Shown here one piece after another: positions 22,301-29,300 of a DNA stretch of 64,000 nt. Within the stretch, counting starts at the first letter, position 1, and every line of letters starts with the position of its first letter. The translations under genes were made by a program, and so were the position numbers. The notes below the pieces were generated by a model. It made no database searches and was not told the origin of the DNA. It saw nothing but the letters and a program-made list of their open reading frames with translations. The DNA comes from Salvelinus alpinus (Eukaryota > Chordata > Actinopteri > Salmoniformes > Salmonidae): positions 7,298,506 to 7,362,505 of the forward strand of contig NC_092089.1 in assembly GCF_045679555.1 (NCBI RefSeq), given 5' to 3'.

Positions 22301-23042
22301 GTTCATGTCTCTGGTCTGCTGAATACCTTACCACAGTGTCTTCTGTTGTGTTCATGTCTCTCTGGTCTGCTGAATACCTTACCACAGTCTTCTGTTGTGT
22401 TCATGTCTCTGTGTTCTGCTGAATACCTTACCACAGTCTTCTGTTGTGTTCATGTCTCTGTTCTGCTGAATACCTTACCACAGTGTCTTCTGTTGTGTTC
22501 ATGTCTCTCTGGTCTGCTGAATACCTTACCACAGTCTTCTGTTGTGTTCATGTCTCTGTTCTGCTGAATACCTCACCACAGTCTTCTGTTGTGTTCATGT
22601 CTCTGTGTTCTGCTGAATACAGTTTAGCTTCTGCACCTCCTCTTACCCTTCCCTTTTTCTGTTCTTTACAGCCACCGTAGCCTGTTCACGTTTGTTCCCC
22701 TTTTTCCTATTTTAATTCACTTCTCATTTCTCTGTTTTTGTTTATTTCTTTGTATCCCATTGTTGTCCTGTTTCCTGTCTGTTCCCTGTTCCTGTCTGTT
22801 GTTTCAGGTATTTCTTCCCCCCTCTGGATGCCCCCAGGGCAGGGTCCAGGTACGGCCACCTGCTGCCCCCCCCCTCTCTGATAGAGCACTCTGATGCCCA
22901 GTTCAGCCCCCCCCGGTTCCCCCACAGCCAGCTCCCCCAGTCCCCCCTGTCCATCCATGGCCAGCCCCCCCAATCCCCTCTGTCCCTGCACAGACTGTAC
23001 TCGCACTCTAGAGCCCTCAACACCCTGCCTGAACACCACTGA
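1282..23042 (+). CDS. seh1l: Seh1-like nucleoporin / GATOR2 subunit, full gene (9 exons)
   Basis: Joining nine exons (1282-1392, 1753-1803, 1992-2138, 2338-2549, 6658-6756, 9257-9397, 10395-10549, 12109-12262, 22808-23042) gives one frame of 1305 nt, 434 residues plus stop. Near-identity to vertebrate SEH1L is plain: [20 protein letters not shown] at the start, [11 protein letters not shown] in the last blade, [10 protein letters not shown] at the end. Seh1 is a WD40 protein with an open six-bladed propeller. In the nuclear pore it pairs with Nup85 in the Nup107-160 Y complex and also acts at kinetochores. In GATOR2 it pairs with Mios and supports mTORC1 signalling by amino acids. Exons 1-8 encode the propeller; exon 9 encodes the proline-rich tail of the long isoform (human long form about 421 residues). 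Introns 4-8 are dominated by minisatellites, and intron 2 is GC-AG. Confidence 0.95.
1400..1690. repeat. AGCTAGCTAGCTAA-rich palindromic low-complexity DNA in seh1l intron 1
   Basis: GCTAGC and AACGTTAACTAAGCTAGC motifs recur irregularly, with two near-copies at about 1588-1633. This kind of GCTAGC-rich DNA is common in fish introns. More GCTAGC repeats appear in intron 2 at about 1870-1902. No gene is seen. Confidence 0.7.
1753..1803 (+). CDS. seh1l: seh1l exon 2 (codons 38-54), GC donor
   Basis: This 51-nt exon encodes [17 protein letters not shown]. The acceptor is CCTTCAG. The donor is AAG|GCAAGT: a C replaces T at position +2, and the rest matches the strong context typical of GC-AG introns. 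The join to exon 3 ([11 protein letters not shown]) is in phase 0 and fits the known protein exactly. Confidence 0.93.
1992..2138 (+). CDS. seh1l: seh1l exon 3 (codons 55-103)
   Basis: It encodes [16 protein letters not shown] to RGQSHW and covers the second WD repeat ([11 protein letters not shown]). The acceptor is TTTGCAG and the donor TGG|GTAAGA; both ends are in phase 0. Confidence 0.95.
2338..2549 (+). CDS. seh1l: seh1l exon 4 (codons 104-174)
   Basis: It encodes [20 protein letters not shown] to SCISWNPS and covers the third WD repeat ([14 protein letters not shown]). The acceptor is GTTTAG. The donor is CCAG|GTCAGC, phase 2, splitting a Ser codon. Confidence 0.95.
2755..2935. mobile_element. 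Interspersed repeat in seh1l intron 4, MITE-like
   Basis: The motif AGCAGGGGTATTTAACTC leads into CCTGCTGGTTTTCTGTTCTA and CTGGCTTCGAGGTCCAGAG. I recognise this order from a common teleost/salmonid repeat. The left end resembles hAT-type MITE termini, but the right end does not pair well with it here, so the class is uncertain. The flanking part of the intron, 2550-2754 and 2936-2966, holds no other recognised feature. Confidence 0.5.
2967..6640. repeat. 77/78-bp minisatellite filling seh1l intron 4, about 47 copies
   Basis: Each unit reads CTTCAGCTGTAGATACTAAT, then GGGCTATTGTATTGATGCC, then the segment ending CTAGTTTAATAACTGTCTATTTATC or TTTCTC. Each unit contains a branch-point-like TTTAATAAC, a pyrimidine-rich run and CAG|C, which looks like a 3' splice site. 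The last, diverged copy runs straight into the real exon 5 acceptor. Variants (cctatta or ctatta; tatcc or tctcc; aac or agc) are mosaic along the array. Confidence 0.97.
6658..6756 (+). CDS. seh1l: seh1l exon 5 (codons 174-207)
   Basis: It encodes [20 protein letters not shown] and [12 protein letters not shown]. The acceptor is TCTCCTTAG, 17 bp after the intron 4 array, and the donor is CACTAG|GTCAGT. Both ends are phase 2. The last 14 bases of the exon plus its donor are the first copy of the array that follows. Confidence 0.95.
6741..9048. repeat. 33-39-bp minisatellite seeded by the exon 5 donor, roughly 60 copies
   Basis: The units contain AATGAAAACACTAG|GTCAGT followed by CCTATTACATTATTAGT. 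The first copy is the real exon 5/intron 5 boundary, so every full unit repeats the coding end (NENTR) and the donor. A shorter variant lacks GTCA and reads CTAGGTCCTATTA. A rare ACACTCGG variant occurs near 7467 and 8017, showing a block duplication of about 551 bp. Confidence 0.97.
9257..9397 (+). CDS. seh1l: seh1l exon 6 (codons 207-254)
   Basis: It encodes [20 protein letters not shown] then [20 protein letters not shown] and FKLVPL, a WD repeat. The acceptor is TTGATCAG and the donor TTGCG|GTGAGT, phase 2. Confidence 0.95.
9584..10427. repeat. 84-bp tandem repeat seeded by the intron 6/exon 7 acceptor, 10 copies
   Basis: Ten copies of TCTCTTGTCCGACAG|TAAGG followed by AGAGCAGCTCAACAGGCCC and TACTAAA. 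The tenth copy is the real acceptor and the first 33 nt of exon 7. In the other nine, exon-like sequence passes at ACTAAA into GGGAGTTATTCTAGGGATTA. Using an upstream acceptor and reading on would reach the stop TAA formed by the next CAG|TAA. Confidence 0.95.
10395..10549 (+). CDS. seh1l: seh1l exon 7 (codons 254-306)
   Basis: It encodes [20 protein letters not shown] then [11 protein letters not shown] and [12 protein letters not shown], the last canonical WD repeat. The acceptor is TTGTCCGACAG. The donor AAAG|GTGATG is phase 1. Arrays built from its own two ends flank the exon on both sides. Confidence 0.95.
10528..10806. repeat. 48-bp tandem repeat seeded by the exon 7 donor, 6 copies
   Basis: Units of GGCTGTGTCCCACTCTGGAA then AG|GTGATCTATCTAGTATAG and ACTGAAAA. 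The first copy is the real end of exon 7 (GCVRLWK) with its donor. The remaining five lie in intron 7 and each repeats a donor-like AAAG|GTGATC. Confidence 0.95.
10808..11632. repeat. 28-bp minisatellite in seh1l intron 7, about 30 copies
   Basis: Unit ACAGAATGGATGACGTAGTG followed by CACAAAAA, varying in the A-run length and in CACC versus CACA. It abuts the 48-bp array. Each unit holds a TGACGTAG box, similar to half of a CREB/ATF site. Long minus-strand open frames here are only the result of a unit without stops. After it, 11633-11800 is single-copy intron with nothing recognised. Confidence 0.96.
11801..11980 (-). mobile_element. tRNA-derived SINE copy
   Basis: On the minus strand it begins with a tRNA-like head, TGGCTCAGTTGGTAGAGCAT, carrying an A-box-like motif, then a B-box-like stretch (GTTCATTCC). 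It ends in the tail AGTCGCTCTGGATAAGAGCG (imperfect here) and repeated AAATGTAAATG. A second copy of the same family lies at 54610-54765 in the same orientation. Confidence 0.8.
11958..11994. other. 14-bp perfect inverted repeat with 9-nt loop
   Basis: CTGAGCCACACGGG at 11958-11971 is the reverse complement of CCCGTGTGGCTCAG at 11981-11994. It lies at the tRNA-like head of the SINE, so a short inverted copy of the SINE start was made at its edge. Confidence 0.85.
12109..12262 (+). CDS. seh1l: seh1l exon 8 (codons 306-357)
   Basis: It encodes [20 protein letters not shown] to LNGSAAGR. The acceptor is GGTCCCCAG and the donor GGAAG|GTAGGA, phase 2. Reading through the donor gives AGG TAG, an immediate stop, so retaining intron 8 would yield a 357-residue protein ending in the propeller. 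That is close to the length of the human short isoform (about 360). Confidence 0.95.
12335..12545. repeat. Short duplicated GC-rich repeats in seh1l intron 8
   Basis: Two copies of TGACCCTGACCCCCCCC then TCCCTGGGTCAACTGATCACAACTGACC, followed by three copies of CCAGCAGGTCAG. This is low-complexity DNA with no gene. Confidence 0.7.
12546..13111. other. Single-copy part of seh1l intron 8
   Basis: AT-rich intron sequence without an exon, a tandem array or a repeat family that I recognise. Confidence 0.6.
13112..21398. repeat. 46-bp minisatellite of about 8.3 kb in seh1l intron 8
   Basis: Units of CTCCTAGTACTGTATATTAA followed by CATTCAGTTTCCAGACATTATACTCT, with one to three extra CT pairs before CCTAG and variants ATCAAC, ATGAAC and CCGTTTCC. 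There are about 180 copies, interrupted by a gap of 100 N. The rare ATCATCATTC variant at about 15450, 17040 and 20460 marks block duplications of about 1.6 kb. Many single-base indels appear only after the gap (18.4-21.1 kb). Confidence 0.98.
17972..18071. other. Assembly gap of exactly 100 N
   Basis: One hundred N inside the 46-bp array, flanked on both sides by units of the same array. The round length means the true size is unknown. Confidence 0.99.
21399..21831. other. Single-copy part of seh1l intron 8
   Basis: Between the 46-bp and 19-bp arrays. I see no exon or recognised element. Confidence 0.6.
21832..22030. repeat. 19-bp GC-rich tandem repeat, about 10 copies
   Basis: Units of GACCAGCGAGCCCCCTGGC, with some copies lacking the GACCAGC part. 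Open frames in three phases on the minus strand come from the repeat itself. Confidence 0.95.
22088..22265. mobile_element. Salmonid-type interspersed repeat fragment
   Basis: The order GTATTTGTCACATG, GTAGACCTTACAGTGAAATG, CCCTTAACCAACAATGCAG and AAGAGCAGCAGTAAATAACA is one I recognise as very common in salmonid DNA. A second fragment of the family is at 52797-52930. The class is not certain. Confidence 0.6.
22268..22620. repeat. About 48-bp tandem repeat in seh1l intron 8, 7 copies
   Basis: Units of CTGAATACCTTACCACAGT then (GT)CTTCTGTTGTGTTCATGTCT and CTGTTCTG. It lies about 190 bp upstream of the exon 9 acceptor. Confidence 0.93.
22808..23042 (+). CDS. seh1l: seh1l exon 9 (codons 357-434 and stop)
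   Basis: It encodes the long-isoform tail: [30 protein letters not shown], a proline/serine-rich stretch and [10 protein letters not shown], then TGA. Human long-form SEH1L has the same beginning (YFFTPLDSPRAGSR) and a similar end (RPLNPLPE). The acceptor is TTGTTTCAG. The last 31 bases including the stop are the first unit of the tandem array in the 3' UTR. Confidence 0.93.
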
Positions 23043-23307
23043 CCCTCTAGAGCCCTCAACACCCTGCCTGAACACCACTGACCCTCCAGAGCCCTCAACA
23101 CCCTGCCTGAACACCACTGACCCTCCAGAGCCCTCAACACCCTGCCTGAACACAACACCCTCCAGAGCCCTCAACACCCTGCCTGAACACCACTGACCCT
23201 CCAGAGCCCTCAACACCCTGCCTGAACACAACACCCTCCAGAGCCCTCAACACCCTGCCTGAACACCACTGACCCTCCAGAGCCCTCAACACCCTGCCTG
23301 AACACGG
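23011..23307. repeat. 39-bp tandem repeat copying the seh1l stop codon, 8 copies
   Basis: Units of GAGCCCTCAACACCCTGCCT then GAACACCACTGA and CCCTCCA. The first copy is coding ([10 protein letters not shown], stop). Later copies lie in the 3' UTR and most keep the stop-like ACTGA; three are shortened to GAACACAACACCC or diverged. Confidence 0.95.
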
Positions 23308-23680
23308 CTGACTGTGAAGGTACTCTTCTTCTTAGTGACTAATCAAAAGAAGACCATCCCCTCTCCCAGAACAGTTTGGTTGGTGCATAAAACCAGGTGA
23401 ATCTTGATAAGCAAAAATGTAATGATTTCTTAGACATTTTGTTTACGATAGTCCCTCCATAATATAAACAGCCCTGGTGCTGACTGACAATTCTCCTCCC
23501 CGGCAGTCTGCCTCCCCGGCAGTCGGCCCGGATGTAGTCACCCAGAGTTGTGAGTGATGATTCCCTAGATATATTTGATCTCTGTTTTTATTTCATTAAA
23601 AACCAACATGCTGGTTTACTACGGTGCCTGTGGTTCAAACTCACATCACTGTGTTGTTATAAGACCGCGGCTCTGTGTGT
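23308..23680 (+). other. seh1l 3' UTR / downstream, single-copy
   Basis: No gene is seen. An ATTAAA-containing run near 23594 is a weak alternative polyadenylation signal. Confidence 0.5.
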
Positions 23681-23767
23681 GTTGTTCCTGTGTGTGTAGT
23701 TCCCGTGTGTGTGTAGTTCCCGTGTGTGTGTAGTTCCTGTGTGTGTGTGTAGTTCCTGTGTGTGTTT
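23680..23767. repeat. TG-rich microsatellite with GTAGTTCC interruptions
   Basis: Four units of roughly GTAGTTCCYGTGTGTGTGT. Low-complexity DNA. Confidence 0.9.
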
Positions 23768-23837
23768 AATTTCAAGCCTAATGTTATTGCATTAATCAAA
23801 TGGGGGATAGTTGATGCATATGAGATGGATTTGAAAG

Positions 23838-23843
23838 AATAAA
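23838..23843 (+). terminator. Candidate polyadenylation signal AATAAA for seh1l
   Basis: AATAAA lies about 0.8 kb after the seh1l stop codon. It is the first perfect AATAAA that I find after the stop. The cleavage site cannot be proved without transcripts. Confidence 0.4.
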
Positions 23844-23934
23844 TGCTCATTTAAATGTCTCTACTGACTATAGCATCACCACAGTAACATTTAAACCCAA
23901 CGCTGTTATACAATGTAGCTGTGTATCCGATGCA

Positions 23935-24455
23935 CGTGTGCACTCACTATGTGCCATCCATGAATTACCATGTGAATCAGCCTTTACACTCACTATGTGC
24001 CATAAATGACTACCATGGGAATCAGCCTTTACACTCACTATGTGCCATCCATTAATTACCATGTGAATCAGCCTTTACACTCACTATGTGCCATCCATTA
24101 ATTACCATGTGAATCAGCCTTTACACTCACTATGTGCCATCCATGAACTACCATGTGAATCAGCCTTTACACTCACTATGTGCCATCCATTAATTACCAT
24201 GTGAATCAGCCTTTACACTCACTATGTGCCATCCATGAATTACCATGTGAATCAGCCTTTACACTCACTATGTGCCATCCATGAATTACCATGTGAATCA
24301 GCCTTTACACTCACTATGTGCCATCCATGAATTACCGTGTGAATCAGCCTTTACACTCACAATGTCACATCCATAAATGACTACCATGTGAATCAGCCTT
24401 TACACTCACAATGTCACATCCATAAATGACTACCATGTGAATCAGCCTTTACAAT
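23935..24455. repeat. 46-bp tandem repeat between the genes, about 11 copies
   Basis: Units of GTGAATCAGCCTTTACACTC then ACTATGTGCCATCCATGAATTACCAT, with diverged units at both ends. Confidence 0.95.
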
Positions 24456-24519
24456 AATAGTGATCCAGAGGCATCACATGGTCTGAGCCTGGATTCTGAT
24501 TTTGAAACCCCTGAGCACT

Positions 24520-24840
24520 ACATTCTAACACTGTGTTTCTCTCATGATACTATCAGACTGGGGGTCCTGAACACTTTACATTATAACACTGTGTTTCTCT
24601 CATGATACTATCAGACTGGGGGTCCTGAACACTTTACATTATAACACTGTGTTTCTCTCATGATACTATCAGACTGAGGGTCCTGAACACTTTACATTCT
24701 AACACTGGGTGTCTCTCATGATACTATCAGACTGGGGGTCCTGAGCACTTTACATTCTAACACTGTTTCTCTCATGATACTATCAGACTGGGGGTCCTGA
24801 ACACTTTACATTCTAACACTGTGTTTCTCTCATGATACTG
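24520..24840. repeat. 58-bp tandem repeat between the genes, about 6 copies
   Basis: Units of ACACTGTGTTTCTCTCATGA then TACTATCAGACTGGGGGTCC and TGAACACTTTACATT. Confidence 0.95.
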
Positions 24841-25289
24841 TCTGTCGTTCTCATACTGTACACAAATCACAGCAAGTATCTCTGAAGTCTATAGAAAGAT
24901 GGGAGTCGGTCAGAATTGGTATGGTGTGTTTACTGTGCAGCTGTCAGCGAGCCAAGTGATGGTTGCAGCTGCTGTGGGGAACAGATGATACTCCTGTAAG
25001 TTCCTGACCACTCCTTAGGATTTATGATACGGTATGGATGCTATTGAATCTGCAACAAGTTCTACACATTTTTTATATATATCACATACATTTCATGAGA
25101 AAAAGAATATACAATTTAACTATATATCACAATTAGTTGATGAGAAGCACTTCAATCCAATGCATACTTTCAGAATGTAAGGACATTGATCTGGTTAGTA
25201 TATATATATTGGTCTCTACAATTGAACTAATTATAGTTAAATGACAGGATAACAATCCAATGGTGATACACCCTTTCACATGGTCAAAG
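24841..25289. other. Intergenic single-copy DNA
   Basis: AT-rich DNA between the seh1l 3' region and the cep192 promoter. I see no coding sequence or clear element. Confidence 0.55.
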
Positions 25290-25420
25290 AGGTTAGTCCA
25301 ATCAAAACGTCCGTCCCGCCCACGGTGATGGTCGCTTAGCGCGGGCTTCCTGTGATTGATCCAACGGAATACTGTGTTTCTCCGAGGCTACTGGTCCGGT
25401 TTGTTACCGATTATATGTTA
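25290..25420 (+). promoter_or_regulatory. cep192: Candidate cep192 promoter
   Basis: Base composition shifts to GC/CpG-rich just upstream of the cep192 5' UTR. A CCAAT box (CCAATC, 25298-25303) is followed by a GC-box-like TCCCGCCCA at about 25314-25322. There is no TATA box, which fits a housekeeping cell-cycle gene. This is inference from motifs only. Confidence 0.45.
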
Positions 25421-25674
25421 CACTTATAACTGGCTATGAAAACACGGGATTGTTTTTAACTTTTCGTTACTTGTGTTGTGAAATAATTACTTAAACGTGT
25501 CGCTACTTTAGAAACAGTAACGTTACGGTGTGGACTACTCGTCTTGCGGCTCCGTCTCGTACATTTCTGCGAGTCGGTTTTAACTCGGGAGAGAGAAGCT
25601 TCTTCATTTGTTGTGAAAATTGGAGTGCTGTTTACTTGAGGTATTTTGGTAAAGTACTGGCCTTAAACTATTCA
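25421..25674 (+). other. cep192: Probable non-coding first exon of cep192
   Basis: A strong donor ATTCA|GTAAGT follows 25674, with a weaker GAG|GTATTT after 25640. The next good acceptor (CTCCACTCAG, ending 26104) opens the exon that carries the start codon, so a spliced 5' UTR is likely. The 5' end is unknown. The intron between, 25675-26104, holds no other feature. Confidence 0.45.
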
Positions 25675-26104
25675 GTAAGTTAAAAAACGGTTTATTTGTG
25701 TGTACACCCACTTTGGCTAAAGTGTTTGTAGCTAACTAACTAGCCTTGACAAACTTTCCTCTGTGTCAACACAAGTTTGTTTTGCCAGGCCATAACGACA
25801 ACTGAGTGGCTACATTGAGGTATCTAACGTTAGCTACTATATCTGTCCATCTAATATTCATCTAGTTGGAACAATGTGGCAGTCTCTTGGTTTTGATTAA
25901 CTTGTTGCTTGAGTTTGGACCGGAGTCAAATGACTACTTCAGCGTCTTTGACATTGCCGTCATGTGAACATCACAAGGATGAATCTACATGGCAGTTTTA
26001 GTTCTGACTACAACCCACTTGCCACTATGAACTGAGGTGTTGCTCGTCCGACTGACATGTTTATCAGCAATTGTGATGAATGTTTTTTCCCCCTCTCCAC
26101 TCAG

Positions 26105-26158
26105 TTGATGGTCTGCAGTAGAACCTGAGGTAGCGGGCCTAACCGTAGCCCCGACATC
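26105..26158 (+). other. cep192: cep192 5' UTR in the start-codon exon
   Basis: This is the stretch between the acceptor CCACTCAG (ending 26104) and the ATG at 26159. It has no upstream in-frame ATG that would compete. The context gacatcATGacc is acceptable. Confidence 0.55.
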
Positions 26159-26325
26159 ATGACCGAGAGTTTCAGCAACATCGAGGATGAGGCGTTCCCC
26201 AGTTTCCTGTCTAGCTCTGTGGGCAGCAGCCGTGCCACCCTGGGTAACGTCACCCTGGCCTCCACCCTGGGGCTGCCCGTAGCTGCCTCCACCATGGCTA
26301 AAATTAGAGCTGGGGCTGACAACAG
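26159..26325 (+). CDS. cep192: cep192 coding exon 1 (codons 1-56)
   Basis: It encodes [20 protein letters not shown] then [20 protein letters not shown] and ADNR. It aligns by eye with the human start (EESFPSFL, ENVTLSSNLGLPVAVSTLA, TDNR). The donor is ACAG|GTGGGT, phase 2. The Ser-Thr at 44-45 matches the Plk1 docking site. Confidence 0.94.
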
Positions 26326-29300
26326 GTGGGTCAGCAGCACCACTTACCACCTCAACATCAACAACAATGTTAGTGGAACACAAGGCCCTGCAGAACTATA
26401 TGGGTTCTGGCTCAGTAACTTCTAATACAGTGTTACCATTATGTAGCTCTGATCAGTGTTCATAACAATCTGACTACTAAAAATGACTAATTTCTCTCCA
26501 GAGTAAATGCTGTCCAGGCGTCATATCTGGAGGACGGTCGGCTCTCTCTGGCTAACTCTCAGTCCTACAACAAGGAACAGGGGAAATTTGCCCTCAGCTT
26601 CAAAGATGAGCTGTGAGTATCAAAGAGTTTTAGCAGCAGTGAAAGTCATGTCATGCAGGACTCTATGCTGACTTGTTTTCCAAGGAGCACATGTGCTCCG
26701 AAGTTGAAAAATGTAAGGAGCAGATAATGATATTCAGGAGCAAGGTGAATTTTTCCCCCAGGTATTAATGATAAGAATTGTCAGCAATTACAAAATACAG
26801 GGTTAAGGAGGACCGGAGAAGTACAGGGTTAAGGAGCCCCCGGAGAAGTACAGGGTTAAGGAGCCCCCGAGAAGTACAGGGTTAAGGAGCCCCGGAGAAG
26901 TACAGGGTTAAGGAGCCCTGGAGAAGTACAGGGTTAAGGAGCCCCCGGAGAAGTACAGGGTTAAGGAGCCCCGGAGAAGTACAGGGTTAAGGAGCCCCCG
27001 GAGAAGTACAGGGTTAAGGAGAAGTACAGGGTTAAGAAGTACAGGGTTAAGGAGAAGTACAGGGTTAAGGAGGACCGGATAAATACAGGGTTAAGGAGCC
27101 GTGGGATAAGTACAGGTTTAAGGAGAAGTTAAGGAGCCCCCGGAGAAGTACAGGGTTAAGGAGCCCCTCCCCCATGTTTTCTTCAGTGAATGATGTTGCT
27201 AACATGGATCCCCTCTCTGTCTCTCTCTCCACCTCTCAGAGATAATGCAGATGACTTCATAGCAGCCCACCGGTTCTCAGACATGCTGGTGAAGGTGAAT
27301 CTGGACGAGACCGAGTCCAGGACTAGAGCCTCCTCCCTCGGCCACAACACACAGACTGGACCTCTCCCTGGAAGACACTCTGAACATGGAGACGGTAACA
27401 CTGTACCATTTACCTTGGTTTGCGTTTCTGTGTGGCTCAGTTGGTAGAGCATGGTGCATGCAATGCCAGGGTCGTGGGTTCGATTCCAGGGGCCACCCAT
27501 AAGTCAAATGGTATCCACGCGTCACTAAGTGGCTTTGGATAAAAGCATCTGCTAAATGACATTTTTTATTTTTATTATTAGTAGTAGTGGTATTATTAGT
27601 AGTGGTAGTATTATTAGTATTAGTGGTATTATTAGTAGTGATATTATTATTATTATTAGCAGTAGTAGTAGTATTATTGGTATTACTAGTATTACTATTA
27701 TTATTATTATTTTATTTTTTATTGGGTTGAGAGGTAAACCTGATGTACCACGTGGTCTTGATTAACTCTCCGTCCTTCACTAGTTGATAGATCAGTGATG
27801 TCCATCAGGCTGGTCTCCGTCCTTCACTAGTTGATAGATCAGTGATGTCCATCAGGCTGGTCTCTGTCCTTCACTAGTTGATAGATCAGTGATGTCCATC
27901 AGGCTGGTCTCTGTCCTTCACTAGTTGATAGATCAGTGATGTCCATCAGGCTGGTCTCCGTCCTTCACTAGTTGATAGATCAGTGATGTCCATCAGGCTG
28001 GTCTCCGTCCTTCACTAGTTGATAGATCAGTATGTCCATCAGGCTGGTCTCCGTCCTTCACTAGTTGATAGATCAGTGATGTCCATCAGGCTGGTCTCCG
28101 TCCTTCACTAGTTGATAGATCAGTATGTCCATCAGGCTGGCCTCCGTCCTTCACTAGTTGATAGATCAGTGATGTCCATAAGGCTGGTCTCCGTCATTCA
28201 CTAGTTGATAGATCAGTATGTCCATCAGGCTGGTCTCTGTCCTTCACTAGTTGATAGATCAGTGATGTCCATCAGGCTGGTCTCCGTCATTCACTAGTTG
28301 ATAGATCAGTGATGTCCATCAGGCTGGTCTCCGTCCTTCACTAGTTGATAGATCAGTGATGTCCATCAGGCTGGTCTCCGTCCATCAGGCTGGTCTCCGT
28401 CCTTCACTAGTTGATAGATCAGTGATGTCCATCAGGCCGGTCTCTGTCCTTCACTAGTTGATAGATCAGTGATGTCCATCAGGCTGGTCTCCGTCCTTCA
28501 CTAGTTGATAGATCAGTATGTCCATCAGGCTGGTCTCCGTGTTTCACTAGTTGATAGATCACCATCAGGCTGGTCTCCGTCCTTCACTAGTTGATAGATC
28601 AGTGATGTCCATCAGGCTGGTCTCCGTCCTTCACTAGTTGATAGATCAGTGATGTCCATCAGGCTGGTCTCCGTCCTTCACTAGTTGATAGATCAGTGAT
28701 GTCCATCAGGCTGGTCTCCGTCCTTCACTAGTTGATAGATCAGTGATGTCCATCAGGCTGGTCTCCGTCCTTCACTAGTTGATAGATCAGTGATGTCCAT
28801 CAGGCTGGTCTCTGTCCTTCACTAGTTGATAGATCAGTGATGTCCATCAGGCTGGTCTCCGTCCTTCACTAGTTGATAGATCAGTGATGTCCATCAGGCT
28901 GGTCTCCGTCCTTCACTAGTTGATAGATCAGTGATGTCCATCAGGCTGGTCTCCGTCCTTCACTAGTTGATAGATCAGTGATGTCCATCAGGCTGGTCTC
29001 CGTCCTTCACTAGTTGATAGATCAGTGATGTCCATCAGGCTGGTCTCCGTCCTTCACTAGTTGATAGATCAGTGATGTCCATCAGGCTGGTCTCTGTTCT
29101 TCACTAGTTGATAGATCAGTGATGTCCATCAGGCTGGTCTCCGTCCTTCACTAGTTGATAGATCAGTGATGTCCATCAGGCTGGTCTCTGTTCTTCACTA
29201 GTTGATAGATCAGTGATGTCCATCAGGCTGGTCTCTCCTTCACTAGTTGATAGATCAGTGATGTCCATCAGGCTGGTCTCTGTCCTTCACTAGTTGATAG

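Noticed and set aside
27429-27500. tRNA gene
   Set aside because: A and B box motifs are present, but the sequence runs on into a SINE body and tail, and there is no proper cloverleaf or 3' stem.
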